A DNA stretch of 64,000 nt from assembly GCA_944326815.1 (NCBI GenBank), contig CALVFI010000009.1:62001-126000 (forward strand), written 5' to 3'. The notes below the pieces were generated by a model. The model searched no databases. It was not told where the DNA came from and worked only from the letters and a program-made list of their open reading frames with translations. The stretch comes from an uncultured Rikenellaceae bacterium (GTDB lineage Bacteria > Bacteroidota > Bacteroidia > Bacteroidales > Rikenellaceae). Positions 1 through 8,385 of this stretch are shown one piece after another (position 1 is the first letter of the stretch; every line of letters starts with the position of its first letter). The position numbers were made by a program, and so were the translations under genes.

Positions 1-203
1 ATCCCAATAGCGTGATTATGTTGCTTATTCCGCCGATTCCGGTGAAAGCGAAATATTTCGTGATCATTTACGGATTGATAGAACTGTTTTTGGGAGTTTC
101 AGGACGTGCCTCGGGGGTGGCTCACTTTGCTCACGTGGGCGGTATGCTTTGGGGATTCCTGCTGTTGTGGCTTTGGAAAAGACAAGGTAAAATATACTAT
201 TGA
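1..203 (+). CDS. Rhomboid family intramembrane serine protease (C-terminal fragment)
   Basis: Only the last 67 or so residues are in the window; the frame is open to the left edge, so the start lies outside. The fragment reads PNSVIMLLIPPIPVKAKYF, then a hydrophobic segment, then GVAHFAHVGGMLWG, followed by a last membrane helix and a short basic tail. The AHVGG motif holds the catalytic histidine of the rhomboid Ser-His dyad, and the PPIP(V/I)KAKY stretch is typical of Bacteroidota rhomboids. The serine half (GxSG) is outside the window. The next gene follows closely, so the two are probably co-transcribed. Family assignment is confident; the substrate is unknown. Confidence 0.85.
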   Translation, partial: PNSVIMLLIPPIPVKAKYFVIIYGLIELFLGVSGRASGVAHFAHVGGMLWGFLLLWLWKRQGKIYY

Positions 204-211
204 GAAAAGAG

Positions 212-1366
212 ATGGATCGGGGGTACGAACATTACGGATCGAATCGGGAACCGGCACGGCGCAATCATTGGCTCGTGCTGTTCGACTCGATTATGTTTGT
301 CGTTACGCTCATTGCTGCGCTATTGCTGATATGTGCTTATCTGGCCCGTTATTCCGATCCGCGTATGTTCTGGATATTTGCTTTTATCGGACTTGCAGCG
401 CCGATGCTCTATATATGTAACCTTATCCTGGCTCTTTATTGGATGGTTCGCTGGCGCCTTTTTGTTATTGTCCCACTTGCCGTATTGGCCCTCGGGGCTG
501 GCAGTGTGTCGCTTTTCTTTCGCCCCTCTATCAGTAAACAGTACCCTGTAGAGAATCGTCAACTTCCATTTAAAATGGTGAGCTATAACGTGCGAGGATT
601 TCTCTCTCCGGATGAGCAGGGTACGATGATCTCGACTCGCGACAGTATCCTTGCGTTCGTCGTGCGTGAGGATCCGGATCTGGTCTGCTTCCAGGAGTTC
701 GAAACCGTTTCCGGTAGAACCCGCACTGCCATCGACAGTGCACTGGAATTTTTGCCTCATCATGTGGTGCATTATAAGGTGAATAATAGCCATTCTGGAG
801 GATGGGGCCTGGCGATTTATAGTCGTTATCCGCTCCTGGAATCCGGGAATGTCAATTTTGCGAACTCTTCCAATGCAAGTTTGTGGGCAGATATTGTGGT
901 GAGTGATGATACGATTCGGGTATTCAACAATCATTTGCAGACCACCTCGGTCAACTCCTCCGATCGGCAGTATATCGACAATCAGGAGTTCATGCAGTCA
1001 GCTCCTGATCGTAAGCAGCGTGTACGAAGCATTCTTTCGAAGATGAAACGCAATTATCGTATACGTGCCCAGCAGGTCGATTCGCTGGTTCCGTTGATTC
1101 ACTCTTCTCCGTTCGATGTTATCGTGTGCGGGGATTTCAACGATACCCCCATGTCATATGCCTATCACACGATGCGGGGCGATCTCCTGGATGCTTTTGT
1201 CGAGAAAGGGCAAGGTATGCCTAATACCTATCGAGGATTATTCAACCTGTTTCGCATCGACTATATATTGCATTCGGATCGCTTGCAGACGATCAGTTAT
1301 ACGACTCCTCCCTGTCCGTATTCCGACCATAAACCGCTGGTCGTAGAGTTGGAATTTCCGGAATAG
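212..1366 (+). CDS. Membrane-anchored endonuclease/exonuclease/phosphatase family protein
   Basis: The 384-residue protein has three hydrophobic helices in about the first 110 residues, then an EEP (DNase I-like, Mg2+-dependent phosphoesterase) domain. Visible motifs in order: SYNVRGF (about 127), the metal-binding Glu in CFQEF (about 163), GWGLAIYSRYPL, NNHLQT (about 240), GDFND (about 307) and the terminal SDH (His373). All catalytic positions of the fold appear intact. The membrane anchor suggests the domain works at the inner membrane. I chose the ATG at 212; a TTG at 200 in the same frame would overlap the rhomboid stop by 4 bases. It follows the rhomboid gene directly. The substrate (nucleic acid, lipid or sugar phosphate) cannot be told from sequence. 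Confidence 0.85.
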   Translation: MDRGYEHYGSNREPARRNHWLVLFDSIMFVVTLIAALLLICAYLARYSDPRMFWIFAFIGLAAPMLYICNLILALYWMVRWRLFVIVPLAVLALGAGSVSLFFRPSISKQYPVENRQLPFKMVSYNVRGFLSPDEQGTMISTRDSILAFVVREDPDLVCFQEFETVSGRTRTAIDSALEFLPHHVVHYKVNNSHSGGWGLAIYSRYPLLESGNVNFANSSNASLWADIVVSDDTIRVFNNHLQTTSVNSSDRQYIDNQEFMQSAPDRKQRVRSILSKMKRNYRIRAQQVDSLVPLIHSSPFDVIVCGDFNDTPMSYAYHTMRGDLLDAFVEKGQGMPNTYRGLFNLFRIDYILHSDRLQTISYTTPPCPYSDHKPLVVELEFPE

Positions 1367-1388
1367 GGGGGCTTTTGCGAAAAAAAAC

Positions 1389-1396
1389 GTATTTTT
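1389..1396 (+). promoter_or_regulatory. -7 promoter element TATTTTTG upstream of the YhcH-family gene
   Basis: Exact match to the Bacteroidota -7 consensus TAnnTTTG, 36 bases before the ATG at 1433. No clear -33 TTTG lies at the usual 19-20 base distance, so support is moderate. Confidence 0.45.
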
Positions 1397-1432
1397 GTTT
1401 CTTGAAGGATTTTCTACTAACCCATATAAGAT

Positions 1433-1885
1433 ATGATTATTGATTCGATTGCTCGTTTTGAGGATTATGCACATTTTCATCCTCGTTTTGCTTCCGTTCT
1501 GGATTTTCTGCGCAAGAATGATCTCGGTACACTGGCTGATGGCCGTTATGAAATAGACGGGAGCGCCGTTTTTGTGAATTTAGGTGATAACGCGTTGCGT
1601 GCGGTTGAGGTGGCTGATCCGGAGGTGCATGATCGCTATATCGATATTCAGGTGGTGATTTCCGGTTCGGAGAGTTTCGGATGGCGGGATCGCGCTACGT
1701 GTGTTGCTCCTTGTTCCGATATGGATACGACTCGCGATATCCAATTCTATCATGATCGTCCTACGACTCTTTTTTCGTTGACAGCCGGACAGTTCGTTGT
1801 CTTTTTCCCGGGAGATGCTCATGCTCCGCTGATCGGTGAGGGCAAGGTGCGGAAATGCGTTTTTAAAGTGCTTATGCAGGATTGA
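1433..1885 (+). CDS. YhcH/YjgK/YiaL family protein (DUF386)
   Basis: The 150-residue length and motifs fit the YhcH/YjgK/YiaL family of cupin-like proteins: LGDNALRAVEVADPEVHDRY (38-66 region), HDRYIDIQ, a central SFGWRDR, and C-terminal FFPGDAHAP followed by KCVFKV. The conserved His and Glu residues of the cupin metal site look present. Family members sit in sialic acid or sugar-acid operons or occur as evolved beta-galactosidase beta subunits, and they probably act on a sugar or its anomers. Here there are no sugar genes next to it, so the substrate is open. It has its own promoter-like element and converges with rnz, with overlapping 3' ends (1872-1885). Confidence 0.88.
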   Translation: MIIDSIARFEDYAHFHPRFASVLDFLRKNDLGTLADGRYEIDGSAVFVNLGDNALRAVEVADPEVHDRYIDIQVVISGSESFGWRDRATCVAPCSDMDTTRDIQFYHDRPTTLFSLTAGQFVVFFPGDAHAPLIGEGKVRKCVFKVLMQD

Positions 1886-2876
1886 GTTTCGGCGGTATGG
1901 GGTAGGTTTTCCCCTCTTCGACAGCTTCCGTGTTAGGAAAAATGGCTCGTGCCTCCTCGACGAGCGACGAGACCTCTTTATAACGTCCCGAAAAGTGTCC
2001 GATCAGAAGTCGACTGGCTTCAGCTACGAGAGCGGCTTTGGCAGCTTGTGATGCCGTACTGTGCCCGGTTTGGCGGGCAAGAGCTTTTTCCTCATCGGCG
2101 AAGGTGGCTTCGTGGTATAACAGATCAAGGCCGCGGACAAGAGTCGCGGCCTTAGCCGAATAGAGTGTGTCGCTCAGATAGGCGTAGCTGCGAGGTTCGT
2201 AGGGCCGATAGGTGAGTTCCGCGTTGGAAATGAGTTGCTGTTTCCGAACGCAGCCGGGATCTGCAGCGGTGGCGTTGTTGTCGCTGCTGCTGTCCGTGGG
2301 GAGGAATGTATCTTGTTCGAGCAGAATGTCTTCTCCATGTTTGGCCGCGACAATTTGTGCGATACTCAATCCATATTGTTCGATTTTTTCCTTCCGGACA
2401 TTGGGCGCGGGATGCTTCTCCCGAAACAGGTAGCCGGCAGTCGGTACACGATGGCGCAGAGGAATCGACCATACCTCCATCACCTTATTTTCATAGATAA
2501 GCGCGTTTTCCCGTGTATCCACTTCATGGTATTGAATCTCGAACGGAAGATCCGTTTCGAAATAGTGGCGATGTTGTGCGAGAATTTCTCCGAACGGTCG
2601 GGGGGCATAGATTTGTAACGGGGTTTTGCGTCCCATGAGTCCAAGCGTTGAAATCATCGGAAACAGGCCATATAGGTGATCTCCGTGTAGATGACTGATA
2701 AATACCGCGTTGATTTTCATTGGATTGATGCCGGCCTTGAGCAGGCGCGACTGAGTGCCTTCTCCACAATCGATGAGATAGTATTGCTCGTGGACGTTGA
2801 GCAGATGGGCGGAGTGATGGCGTGTCGGTGTCGGTTGGGCGCTGCTGCTGCCGAGTACGGTAAGAGTGAATCGCAT
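1872..2876 (-). CDS. rnz: Ribonuclease Z
   Basis: A 334-residue metallo-beta-lactamase-fold endonuclease that removes 3' trailers from tRNA precursors. The signature SHLHGDH is at residues 61-67, with the tRNase Z-type DCGEGTQ at 36-42 and GHFSGRY near the C-terminus, where the last metal-binding His lies. A short Ser/Asn/Ala-rich insertion around residue 210 is the only unusual part. The frame stays open upstream into rpsA (to 3059), but that extension crosses the rpsA terminator and does not look like protein, so I start at the ATG at 2874-2876, which gives the family's usual MRFTLTVLGS start. Its stop overlaps the 3' end of the convergent YhcH-family gene by 14 bases. Confidence 0.93.
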   Translation of the reverse strand: MRFTLTVLGSSSAQPTPTRHHSAHLLNVHEQYYLIDCGEGTQSRLLKAGINPMKINAVFISHLHGDHLYGLFPMISTLGLMGRKTPLQIYAPRPFGEILAQHRHYFETDLPFEIQYHEVDTRENALIYENKVMEVWSIPLRHRVPTAGYLFREKHPAPNVRKEKIEQYGLSIAQIVAAKHGEDILLEQDTFLPTDSSSDNNATAADPGCVRKQQLISNAELTYRPYEPRSYAYLSDTLYSAKAATLVRGLDLLYHEATFADEEKALARQTGHSTASQAAKAALVAEASRLLIGHFSGRYKEVSSLVEEARAIFPNTEAVEEGKTYPIPPKLNPA

Positions 2877-2908
2877 GGTGCGTATCGTGGATGTTTGAAC
2901 AAAGGTAT

Positions 2909-2945
2909 GAAAAAGGAGCGTTCCCGCAAAAGGGAACGCTCCTTC
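2909..2945 (-). terminator. Intrinsic terminator of rpsA
   Basis: A perfect 13-base-pair inverted repeat (arms 2913-2925 and 2932-2944, loop GCAAAA). On the minus strand it is followed by a TTTT run. It lies just past the rpsA stop and before the rnz start, so rnz probably needs its own promoter or readthrough. Confidence 0.85.
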
Positions 2946-2967
2946 GTTATTAGGAATCAGCGTCGGA

Positions 2968-4884
2968 TTATGCTTCCGGCTCAGCCTCAGTGTCGGCAAC
3001 AGGGGCCTCAGCCTCGGCTGCTTTTTTAGTCGTTTTCTTTGCGGATTTTGCCTCTTCACTCTCCATCTGTGCTTTCAACTCGGCAAGACCCGAGATGTCG
3101 CCCAGAGTGGTCTTCTCGACCGAAGCATTGATCTTCTTTACGGTCGATTTGGTGGCATCGGCAGCGGCACGTTTCTCTGCTTTTGCAGCGTTTTCTGCCT
3201 CGCGGCGGGCTTCGTCATACGTACGGACGTGTGACAGTAGGATACGTTTTGTCGCTTTCGAGAACTCGAGGACCTTGAAGTTGAGTTTGTCGCCGACTTT
3301 CGGCATCGTACCGTCCTCTTTTGTGAGCTGTTTTGCGCTGCAGAATCCTTCTACATTTTCACCGAGTGCTACGACAGCACCTTTCTCGTTCACCTCGGTA
3401 ATCGTGCCTTCGTGTACGGTGTCAGGAGCGAACTGTTGTTCGAACTCGTTCCACGGATTCTCTTCGAGTTGTTTGTGGCCGAGACTCAAACGACGATTCT
3501 CCTTGTCGATTTCGAGTACAATGACGTCGATATCTGCACCGATTTGGGTGAATTCGGCGGGGTGTTTGATCTTCTTCGTCCAGCTCAGGTCCGAGATGTG
3601 AATCAATCCATCGATACCCTCTTCGATCTCTACGAATACGCCGAAGTTGGTGAAGTTGCGAACTTTAGCCGTATGTTTTGAGCCGACGGGATATTTCGTT
3701 TCGATATTTTCCCAAGGATCCGGCGTGAGTTGTTTGATGCCGAGGCTCATCTTGCGCTCCTCGCGGTCGAGAGTCAAGATGACGGCTTCCACTTCGTCGC
3801 CCACCTTCATGAACTCCTGAGCCGAACGCAGGTGCTGGCTCCAGGACATCTCCGATACGTGGATCAGACCCTCTACGCCCGGTGCGATCTCTACGAATGC
3901 ACCATAGTCGGCCATAACGACCACTTTACCTTTCACCTTGTCGCCCACTTTGAGGTCGGCGCTCAGAGCATCCCACGGATGCGGCGTGAGTTGTTTCAGA
4001 CCCAGAGCGATACGTTTCTTCTGATCGTCGAAGTCGAGGATAACGACGTTGAGTTTCTGGTCGAGCTGAACAACCTCTTCCGGATGATTTACACGGCCCC
4101 AGCTCAGGTCGGTGATGTGGATCAGACCGTCTACGCCGCCCAGGTCGATAAATACACCGTAGGAAGTGATGTTCTTGACGGTTCCTTCCAGAATCTGTCC
4201 TTTTTCGTGTTTGGACATGATCTCCTTCTTCTGGGCTTCGAGCTCCTCTTCGATGAGGGCCTTATGCGATACCACTACGTTGCGGAACTCCTGGTTGATC
4301 TTGACAACCTTGAATTCCATGGTCTTGTCGACATAGATGTCGTAGTCGCGGATGGGTTTTACGTCGATTTGGGATCCGGGGAGGAAAGCCTCGATACCGA
4401 AGACGTCGACGATCATACCGCCTTTCGTACGGCATTTGATATAACCCTTGATAACTTCGTCGTTCTCGAGAGCCAGATTGACACGGTCCCACGATTTGAG
4501 CTGACGGGCTTTTTTATGTGACAGGAGCAGTTGGCCTTTCTTGTCTTCGGCGCTCTCCACATATACTTCCACCTTCTCGCCGATGGCAAGTTCGGGGTTG
4601 TAGCGGAACTCGCTGATGGGGATGATGCCTTCCGATTTGTAGCCAATGTTGACCACTACTTCGCGCTTGTTGAGCCCGATCACCGTTCCTTCGACCACTT
4701 CACCTACCTGTACGTTCGACAGGGTCTGGTCGTATTTCTCGGCAATAGCCTCTTTCGACTCGTTGTAGACGCCGAGGTCGTTTTCGAAGGCGTTCCAGTC
4801 GAAGTTCTCGTTCGATACTGCGGGAGCGGCCTGCAGAGCGATTTGAGCAGCGGCTTCTGCTTCCATGACTTTGTTTTCTTCCAT
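2968..4884 (-). CDS. rpsA: 30S ribosomal protein S1
   Basis: The 638-residue protein carries six S1/OB-fold RNA-binding repeats at roughly 60-130, 140-210, 230-300, 315-385, 400-470 and 488-555. Repeats 3-5 show the repeating signatures YGVFIDLGG.DGLIH, YGAFVEIAPGVEGLIHVSEMSW and FGVFVEIEEGIDGLIHISDLSW. It binds mRNA on the 30S subunit and helps initiation, which matters in a phylum with few Shine-Dalgarno sites. The N-terminal 55 residues and the C-terminal 70 residues are low-complexity, Ala/Glu/Lys-rich tails. A promoter lies 77 bases upstream and a strong terminator follows, so this is a single-gene transcription unit. Confidence 0.96.
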   Translation of the reverse strand: MEENKVMEAEAAAQIALQAAPAVSNENFDWNAFENDLGVYNESKEAIAEKYDQTLSNVQVGEVVEGTVIGLNKREVVVNIGYKSEGIIPISEFRYNPELAIGEKVEVYVESAEDKKGQLLLSHKKARQLKSWDRVNLALENDEVIKGYIKCRTKGGMIVDVFGIEAFLPGSQIDVKPIRDYDIYVDKTMEFKVVKINQEFRNVVVSHKALIEEELEAQKKEIMSKHEKGQILEGTVKNITSYGVFIDLGGVDGLIHITDLSWGRVNHPEEVVQLDQKLNVVILDFDDQKKRIALGLKQLTPHPWDALSADLKVGDKVKGKVVVMADYGAFVEIAPGVEGLIHVSEMSWSQHLRSAQEFMKVGDEVEAVILTLDREERKMSLGIKQLTPDPWENIETKYPVGSKHTAKVRNFTNFGVFVEIEEGIDGLIHISDLSWTKKIKHPAEFTQIGADIDVIVLEIDKENRRLSLGHKQLEENPWNEFEQQFAPDTVHEGTITEVNEKGAVVALGENVEGFCSAKQLTKEDGTMPKVGDKLNFKVLEFSKATKRILLSHVRTYDEARREAENAAKAEKRAAADATKSTVKKINASVEKTTLGDISGLAELKAQMESEEAKSAKKTTKKAAEAEAPVADTEAEPEA

Positions 4885-4960
4885 TGTGTTGCTTGGTGCG
4901 ATACAATCGCTGATTAAAGGTTAGACATAATGTGATTTTACCTCAAGGGTAAAGCGGCTG

Positions 4961-4991
4961 CAAAGATAGGGATAAATTTGCAGAAAAACAA
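4961..4991 (-). promoter_or_regulatory. Promoter of rpsA (-33 TTG, -7 TATCTTTG)
   Basis: On the minus strand TTG (complement of 4989-4991) is followed by 20 bases and then TATCTTTG (complement of 4961-4968), an exact fit to the Bacteroidota TTG-N19-21-TAnnTTTG promoter. The predicted leader is about 70 bases. Confidence 0.75.
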
Positions 4992-5029
4992 TGCCTGAAG
5001 GGGGGTGTTGTGAAGGAAATCCCAATTTG

Positions 5030-6460
5030 TCAGTCGATTTTGACGCGCATCTCGTCCGAGGAATGGATCGGGGAGTGTTGGTCCAGGTGTTCGGTTACCA
5101 ATGTCGTGATGAGTTTGCCGGTAGAGACGCCTGTTCCGCGCTTCGGGAAGTCGTAGGCGGAGTCCATGTAGTCCGACATGGCCACTTTATAAAGGTTGCC
5201 GGAGTGGGGGGCGGGTAGGTCGAGAATAACCTCCGTGCCGTTGCCCATGTCGTCGGTGAGGATCGTATAGCTCATCCCCGAGGGATAGATATCGAGTGTA
5301 TGGGACTCTTTGCCGGTGGAGTTGAACTTTCTGAGGATCAGCTCTTGGATCTCTTCCGGCGTCATCTCTATCATTACCGGTGAGTTGGAGAATGGCTCGG
5401 CCGCAAAAACGTCGGCTACGGTAATGTCTCCGGCTGGCAGCGATTCGATGCGAAGGCTCCCCAGATTGTAGAAGGCGATGTCGGCCCCGGTGCCCTCGCG
5501 CATGATGTCCGAGAAGAAGTTGAGCAGCGCCGTGCGGTTCATGGCCTTTGTCGTGCTGCCTATGGCTCGATTGAGGGAGGGCTCTTCGCGGTAGCGGTCG
5601 ACCATCGTTTGGAATCGGGGCGATGGAGCTATGGTGTCGAGTTGCACGAGTCGGTTGTCGATGTTTTTGACCTGATGACCTTTCAGGGTTATGGTCGTAA
5701 TGCCGGCATATCGGAGGCTCTTGCCCGTTTGCGTGACAACCGTGCGGTTGACTTTTCGACCGACGGGAACTACCGTATGGGAGTGCCCGCCGATGATTAG
5801 GTCCAGTTCGGGCATCTGTACGGCTAACAGGGAGTCCTCCTGGTTGCCGATATGGGTAATGGCGACGAAGAGGTCGCAACTGTCGCGTAATCCTTTGTGA
5901 TGTTCTGCTGCTTCGTATGGGTCGGTAAAGAGAACCCCCTCCATGTTTTCGATTTTGCCGTCCGGGTGACCGTCTACGGCAGTGGTCACCAGTCCGAGGA
6001 ATCCGATTCGTATACCCTCTATGTCGCGGAAGGTGTAGGGCTTGACGGACCGTATGTTGGTGTGGCTCATGTCGGCATTGGTGAGGATTTTCTCAAATGT
6101 CGCCTCGTTCATCCGGGCAGCGAGGGTGTCCATGCCGCGATCGAACTCGTGGTTGCCGAATGTGGCTATGTCGTAATGCAGGGCGTTGGCCAGTTCGATG
6201 ATCGGTGCTCCCTGCCGTGCGGCCAGGTCTACATAGGGGTTACCTGTCCAGCGATCGCCTGCATCGACCAAAAGGACGCGGGCCGAGTCCGTTGCCCGGT
6301 ATGTTTCGACGAGCCCTGCCAGATTCGGGAAGCGTTCGATGGCTGCGTGCATGTCGTTGGTGGAGATGATGACGATCCGTTTTTCGCTTTGGCAGCCGAT
6401 GGCGGTCAGCATCAGAATTGCCAATAGTACGTTTTGCAGTCCTGTTTTTCCTCTTTTCAT
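5030..6460 (-). CDS. Lipoprotein 5'-nucleotidase / metallophosphoesterase (UshA type)
   Basis: The 476-residue protein starts with a lipoprotein signal (lipobox AIGC, Cys23). An N-terminal calcineurin-type phosphoesterase domain shows NDMHA, DAGDRW, GNHEFDRG, ITHIGN and GGHSH, covering all metal-binding motifs. The C-terminal 5'-nucleotidase domain (about 285-450) shows NFFSDIMREGTGADIAFYN and the segment that stacks the nucleotide base. Members split nucleoside monophosphates, or 2',3'-cyclic nucleotides, outside the cytoplasm for salvage. In many Bacteroidales the two domains are separate adjacent genes; here they are one chain. The gene is divergent from the nucleoside kinase at 6553, which suits a salvage role, though that link is inference. 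Confidence 0.88.
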   Translation of the reverse strand: MKRGKTGLQNVLLAILMLTAIGCQSEKRIVIISTNDMHAAIERFPNLAGLVETYRATDSARVLLVDAGDRWTGNPYVDLAARQGAPIIELANALHYDIATFGNHEFDRGMDTLAARMNEATFEKILTNADMSHTNIRSVKPYTFRDIEGIRIGFLGLVTTAVDGHPDGKIENMEGVLFTDPYEAAEHHKGLRDSCDLFVAITHIGNQEDSLLAVQMPELDLIIGGHSHTVVPVGRKVNRTVVTQTGKSLRYAGITTITLKGHQVKNIDNRLVQLDTIAPSPRFQTMVDRYREEPSLNRAIGSTTKAMNRTALLNFFSDIMREGTGADIAFYNLGSLRIESLPAGDITVADVFAAEPFSNSPVMIEMTPEEIQELILRKFNSTGKESHTLDIYPSGMSYTILTDDMGNGTEVILDLPAPHSGNLYKVAMSDYMDSAYDFPKRGTGVSTGKLITTLVTEHLDQHSPIHSSDEMRVKID

Positions 6461-6483
6461 GTCTGAAAGTCTTTTGTCGTTGG

Positions 6484-6491
6484 CAAATGTA
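6484..6491 (-). promoter_or_regulatory. Candidate -7 element for the 5'-nucleotidase gene
   Basis: Minus-strand TACATTTG (complement of 6484-6491) fits TAnnTTTG, 24 bases before the ATG. No TTG is found at the right distance. The 92-base divergent region also holds a plus-strand near-match, TACTTTTA at 6503-6510, that could serve the kinase gene. Confidence 0.4.
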
Positions 6492-6552
6492 CGAATTTTT
6501 CATACTTTTACTCGGATAAAACCGTTTTAGTTGTGACTGATAAAAGAATCCT

Positions 6553-8223
6553 ATGGTCGATACGATAAAAGTCATTTGTGAAAATAGCGGGAGCGAGTTG
6601 GTCGTCCCGATGGGAACCTCGTTGCTGGATGTGATTCAGATTCTTTCGCTCAAGGGGGAGTATCCTTTTTTGGCGGCCTATGTCAATAACCGTCTCAAGG
6701 AGTTGGACTATAAGGTATATGAACCGGTGTCGGTGCGCTTTATCGACATTACCCATTTCGAAGGGGTGCGCGTCTATCAACGTACGCTTTTCTTTACGAT
6801 GAGCAAAGCGGTGTATGATCTCTATCCGGGCAAGACCCTCCGCATTAAGCATGCCGTCTCGAAAGGTTTTTATTGCGAAATCGAAGGAGTCGACGAACTC
6901 TCCTCGGCGGAGGTGGCGGCGATTAAATCGCGGATGGATGAACTGGTCAAGCAGAATCTGCCGATTGTCAAGGAGCGCATGTTGACCTCGGAGGTCGAAC
7001 AACTCTATGAGAAAAGAGGCTTTACGGATAAACTGGCTCTTTTGCGCTCTCGTCCTCGCCTCTATTCCACGGTTTACCGTTTGGCCGATATCGTAGGCTA
7101 TATGTTCGGGGCGATGGCCCTTTCTACCGGATACCTTTATCTGTTCGATGTGCGGAAATATTACAAGGGGCTTTATTTGGCCGTTCCGCGCCGTTCGGAT
7201 CCCATGGAGCTGGAGGAGGAGATCCATCAGGACAAGATGTTCGAGATTTTCAAAGAGTACAAGGAGTGGGTGGATGTGATGGGCGTTTCGAACATCGGTT
7301 CTCTCAATAATAAAATCCTTGCAGGAAATGCCAGTGAACTGATCAAGGTGGCCGAGGCGTTCCATGAGAAAAAACTCGGAAATATCGCCGATCAGATTCT
7401 CGAGGCCAATATCTCCCGGGGAGCGCGGATCGTGTTGATTTCGGGTCCGTCGTCCAGCGGGAAGACCACCTTTGCCAAACGACTGGGAATCCAGTTGAGG
7501 ATCCTGGGGTTGAATCCTGTGCTGATTTCGCTGGATGATTATTTTGTGGAGCGAGAGAAGACGCCTTTGGATGAAAATGGAGAGTACGATTACGAATCGC
7601 TGTACGCGCTTGATCTGGAGACGTTCAATAAAGATCTGACTGCATTGCTTGCCGGGGAGAGTGTGGATGTGCCGCGTTATGATTTTATCACCGGGAAGCG
7701 TCAGTATCATGAAACGCCTCTGCAACTTGACGAGCGTTCGGTGCTGGTCATCGAGGGAATCCACGGGCTTAATCCGGAACTCACGCAGCAAATCGACGAT
7801 CAGTACAAGTTTAAAATCTATATTTCGGCCTTTACCTCGATTTCGATGGATGATCTGTCACGTATTGCTACCACGGATAACCGTCTGCTGCGTCGTATTG
7901 TGCGCGATTACCGTACCCGTGGCAACGATGCCACTTCCACGTTGCATCGTTGGGAGAGTGTGCGCCGCGGCGAAGATAAACACATCTTCCCCTATCAGGA
8001 GAATTGCGATGTGATGTTCAATTCGTCGTTGTTCTATGAAATCTCGGTGTTGCGCCGTTTCGTTGAGCCGATGTTGCTCGAGGTGCCCGATACGGTGCCG
8101 GAGTTCGGCGAGGCACGTCGTCTGTTGAAATTCCTGGATAATTTCATACCTGTTGAGCCCGACGAGATTCCTCCTACCTCTTTGTTGCGTGAATTTATCG
8201 GCGGAAGCAGCTTTAAATATTAG
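6553..8223 (+). CDS. Nucleoside (uridine-type) kinase with N-terminal ThrRS-like TGS and editing-like domains
   Basis: A 556-residue fusion. Residues 1-65 resemble a TGS domain. Residues 75-185 resemble the threonyl/alanyl-tRNA synthetase second additional domain (YPGKTLRIKHAVSKGFYCEI). Residues about 290-490 form a uridine kinase-like P-loop domain with Walker A GPSSSGKT (298-305), the DDYFVER lid region and IEGIHGLNPEL. It probably phosphorylates a nucleoside with ATP in the cytoplasm; the natural substrate of this fusion family is not settled. In the editing-like domain the zinc-binding HxxxH of ThrRS is replaced (RTLFFT), so no deacylase activity is expected. It is divergent from the nucleotidase. 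Confidence 0.88.
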   Translation: MVDTIKVICENSGSELVVPMGTSLLDVIQILSLKGEYPFLAAYVNNRLKELDYKVYEPVSVRFIDITHFEGVRVYQRTLFFTMSKAVYDLYPGKTLRIKHAVSKGFYCEIEGVDELSSAEVAAIKSRMDELVKQNLPIVKERMLTSEVEQLYEKRGFTDKLALLRSRPRLYSTVYRLADIVGYMFGAMALSTGYLYLFDVRKYYKGLYLAVPRRSDPMELEEEIHQDKMFEIFKEYKEWVDVMGVSNIGSLNNKILAGNASELIKVAEAFHEKKLGNIADQILEANISRGARIVLISGPSSSGKTTFAKRLGIQLRILGLNPVLISLDDYFVEREKTPLDENGEYDYESLYALDLETFNKDLTALLAGESVDVPRYDFITGKRQYHETPLQLDERSVLVIEGIHGLNPELTQQIDDQYKFKIYISAFTSISMDDLSRIATTDNRLLRRIVRDYRTRGNDATSTLHRWESVRRGEDKHIFPYQENCDVMFNSSLFYEISVLRRFVEPMLLEVPDTVPEFGEARRLLKFLDNFIPVEPDEIPPTSLLREFIGGSSFKY

Positions 8224-8338
8224 GCATCGTATCGCTGCGGGTGTTAAAACGGAATCTCAGGGGCGATTTTTGCGCCGGAATGTTAGCAAATGGTTGATTA
8301 AAATTTCGGATTGTGAATGTACTGCCGGAAAATATTCG

Positions 8339-8346
8339 TAGCTTTG
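8339..8346 (+). promoter_or_regulatory. -7 promoter element TAGCTTTG of gcvP
   Basis: Exact TAnnTTTG match 39 bases before the gcvP ATG. The nearest TTG (8311-8313) is 25 bases away, longer than usual. Its position also supports starting gcvP at 8386 rather than at the in-frame ATG at 8317. Confidence 0.55.
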
Positions 8347-8385
8347 CGTGCGTTAACGAAGAATCAATCAATTATTCTACCCAAT

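Noticed and set aside
2877..3059. Upstream extension of rnz into rpsA
   Set aside because: It would run through the rpsA terminator and encodes a basic low-complexity stretch unlike RNase Z N-termini; the ATG at 2874-2876 gives the usual start.
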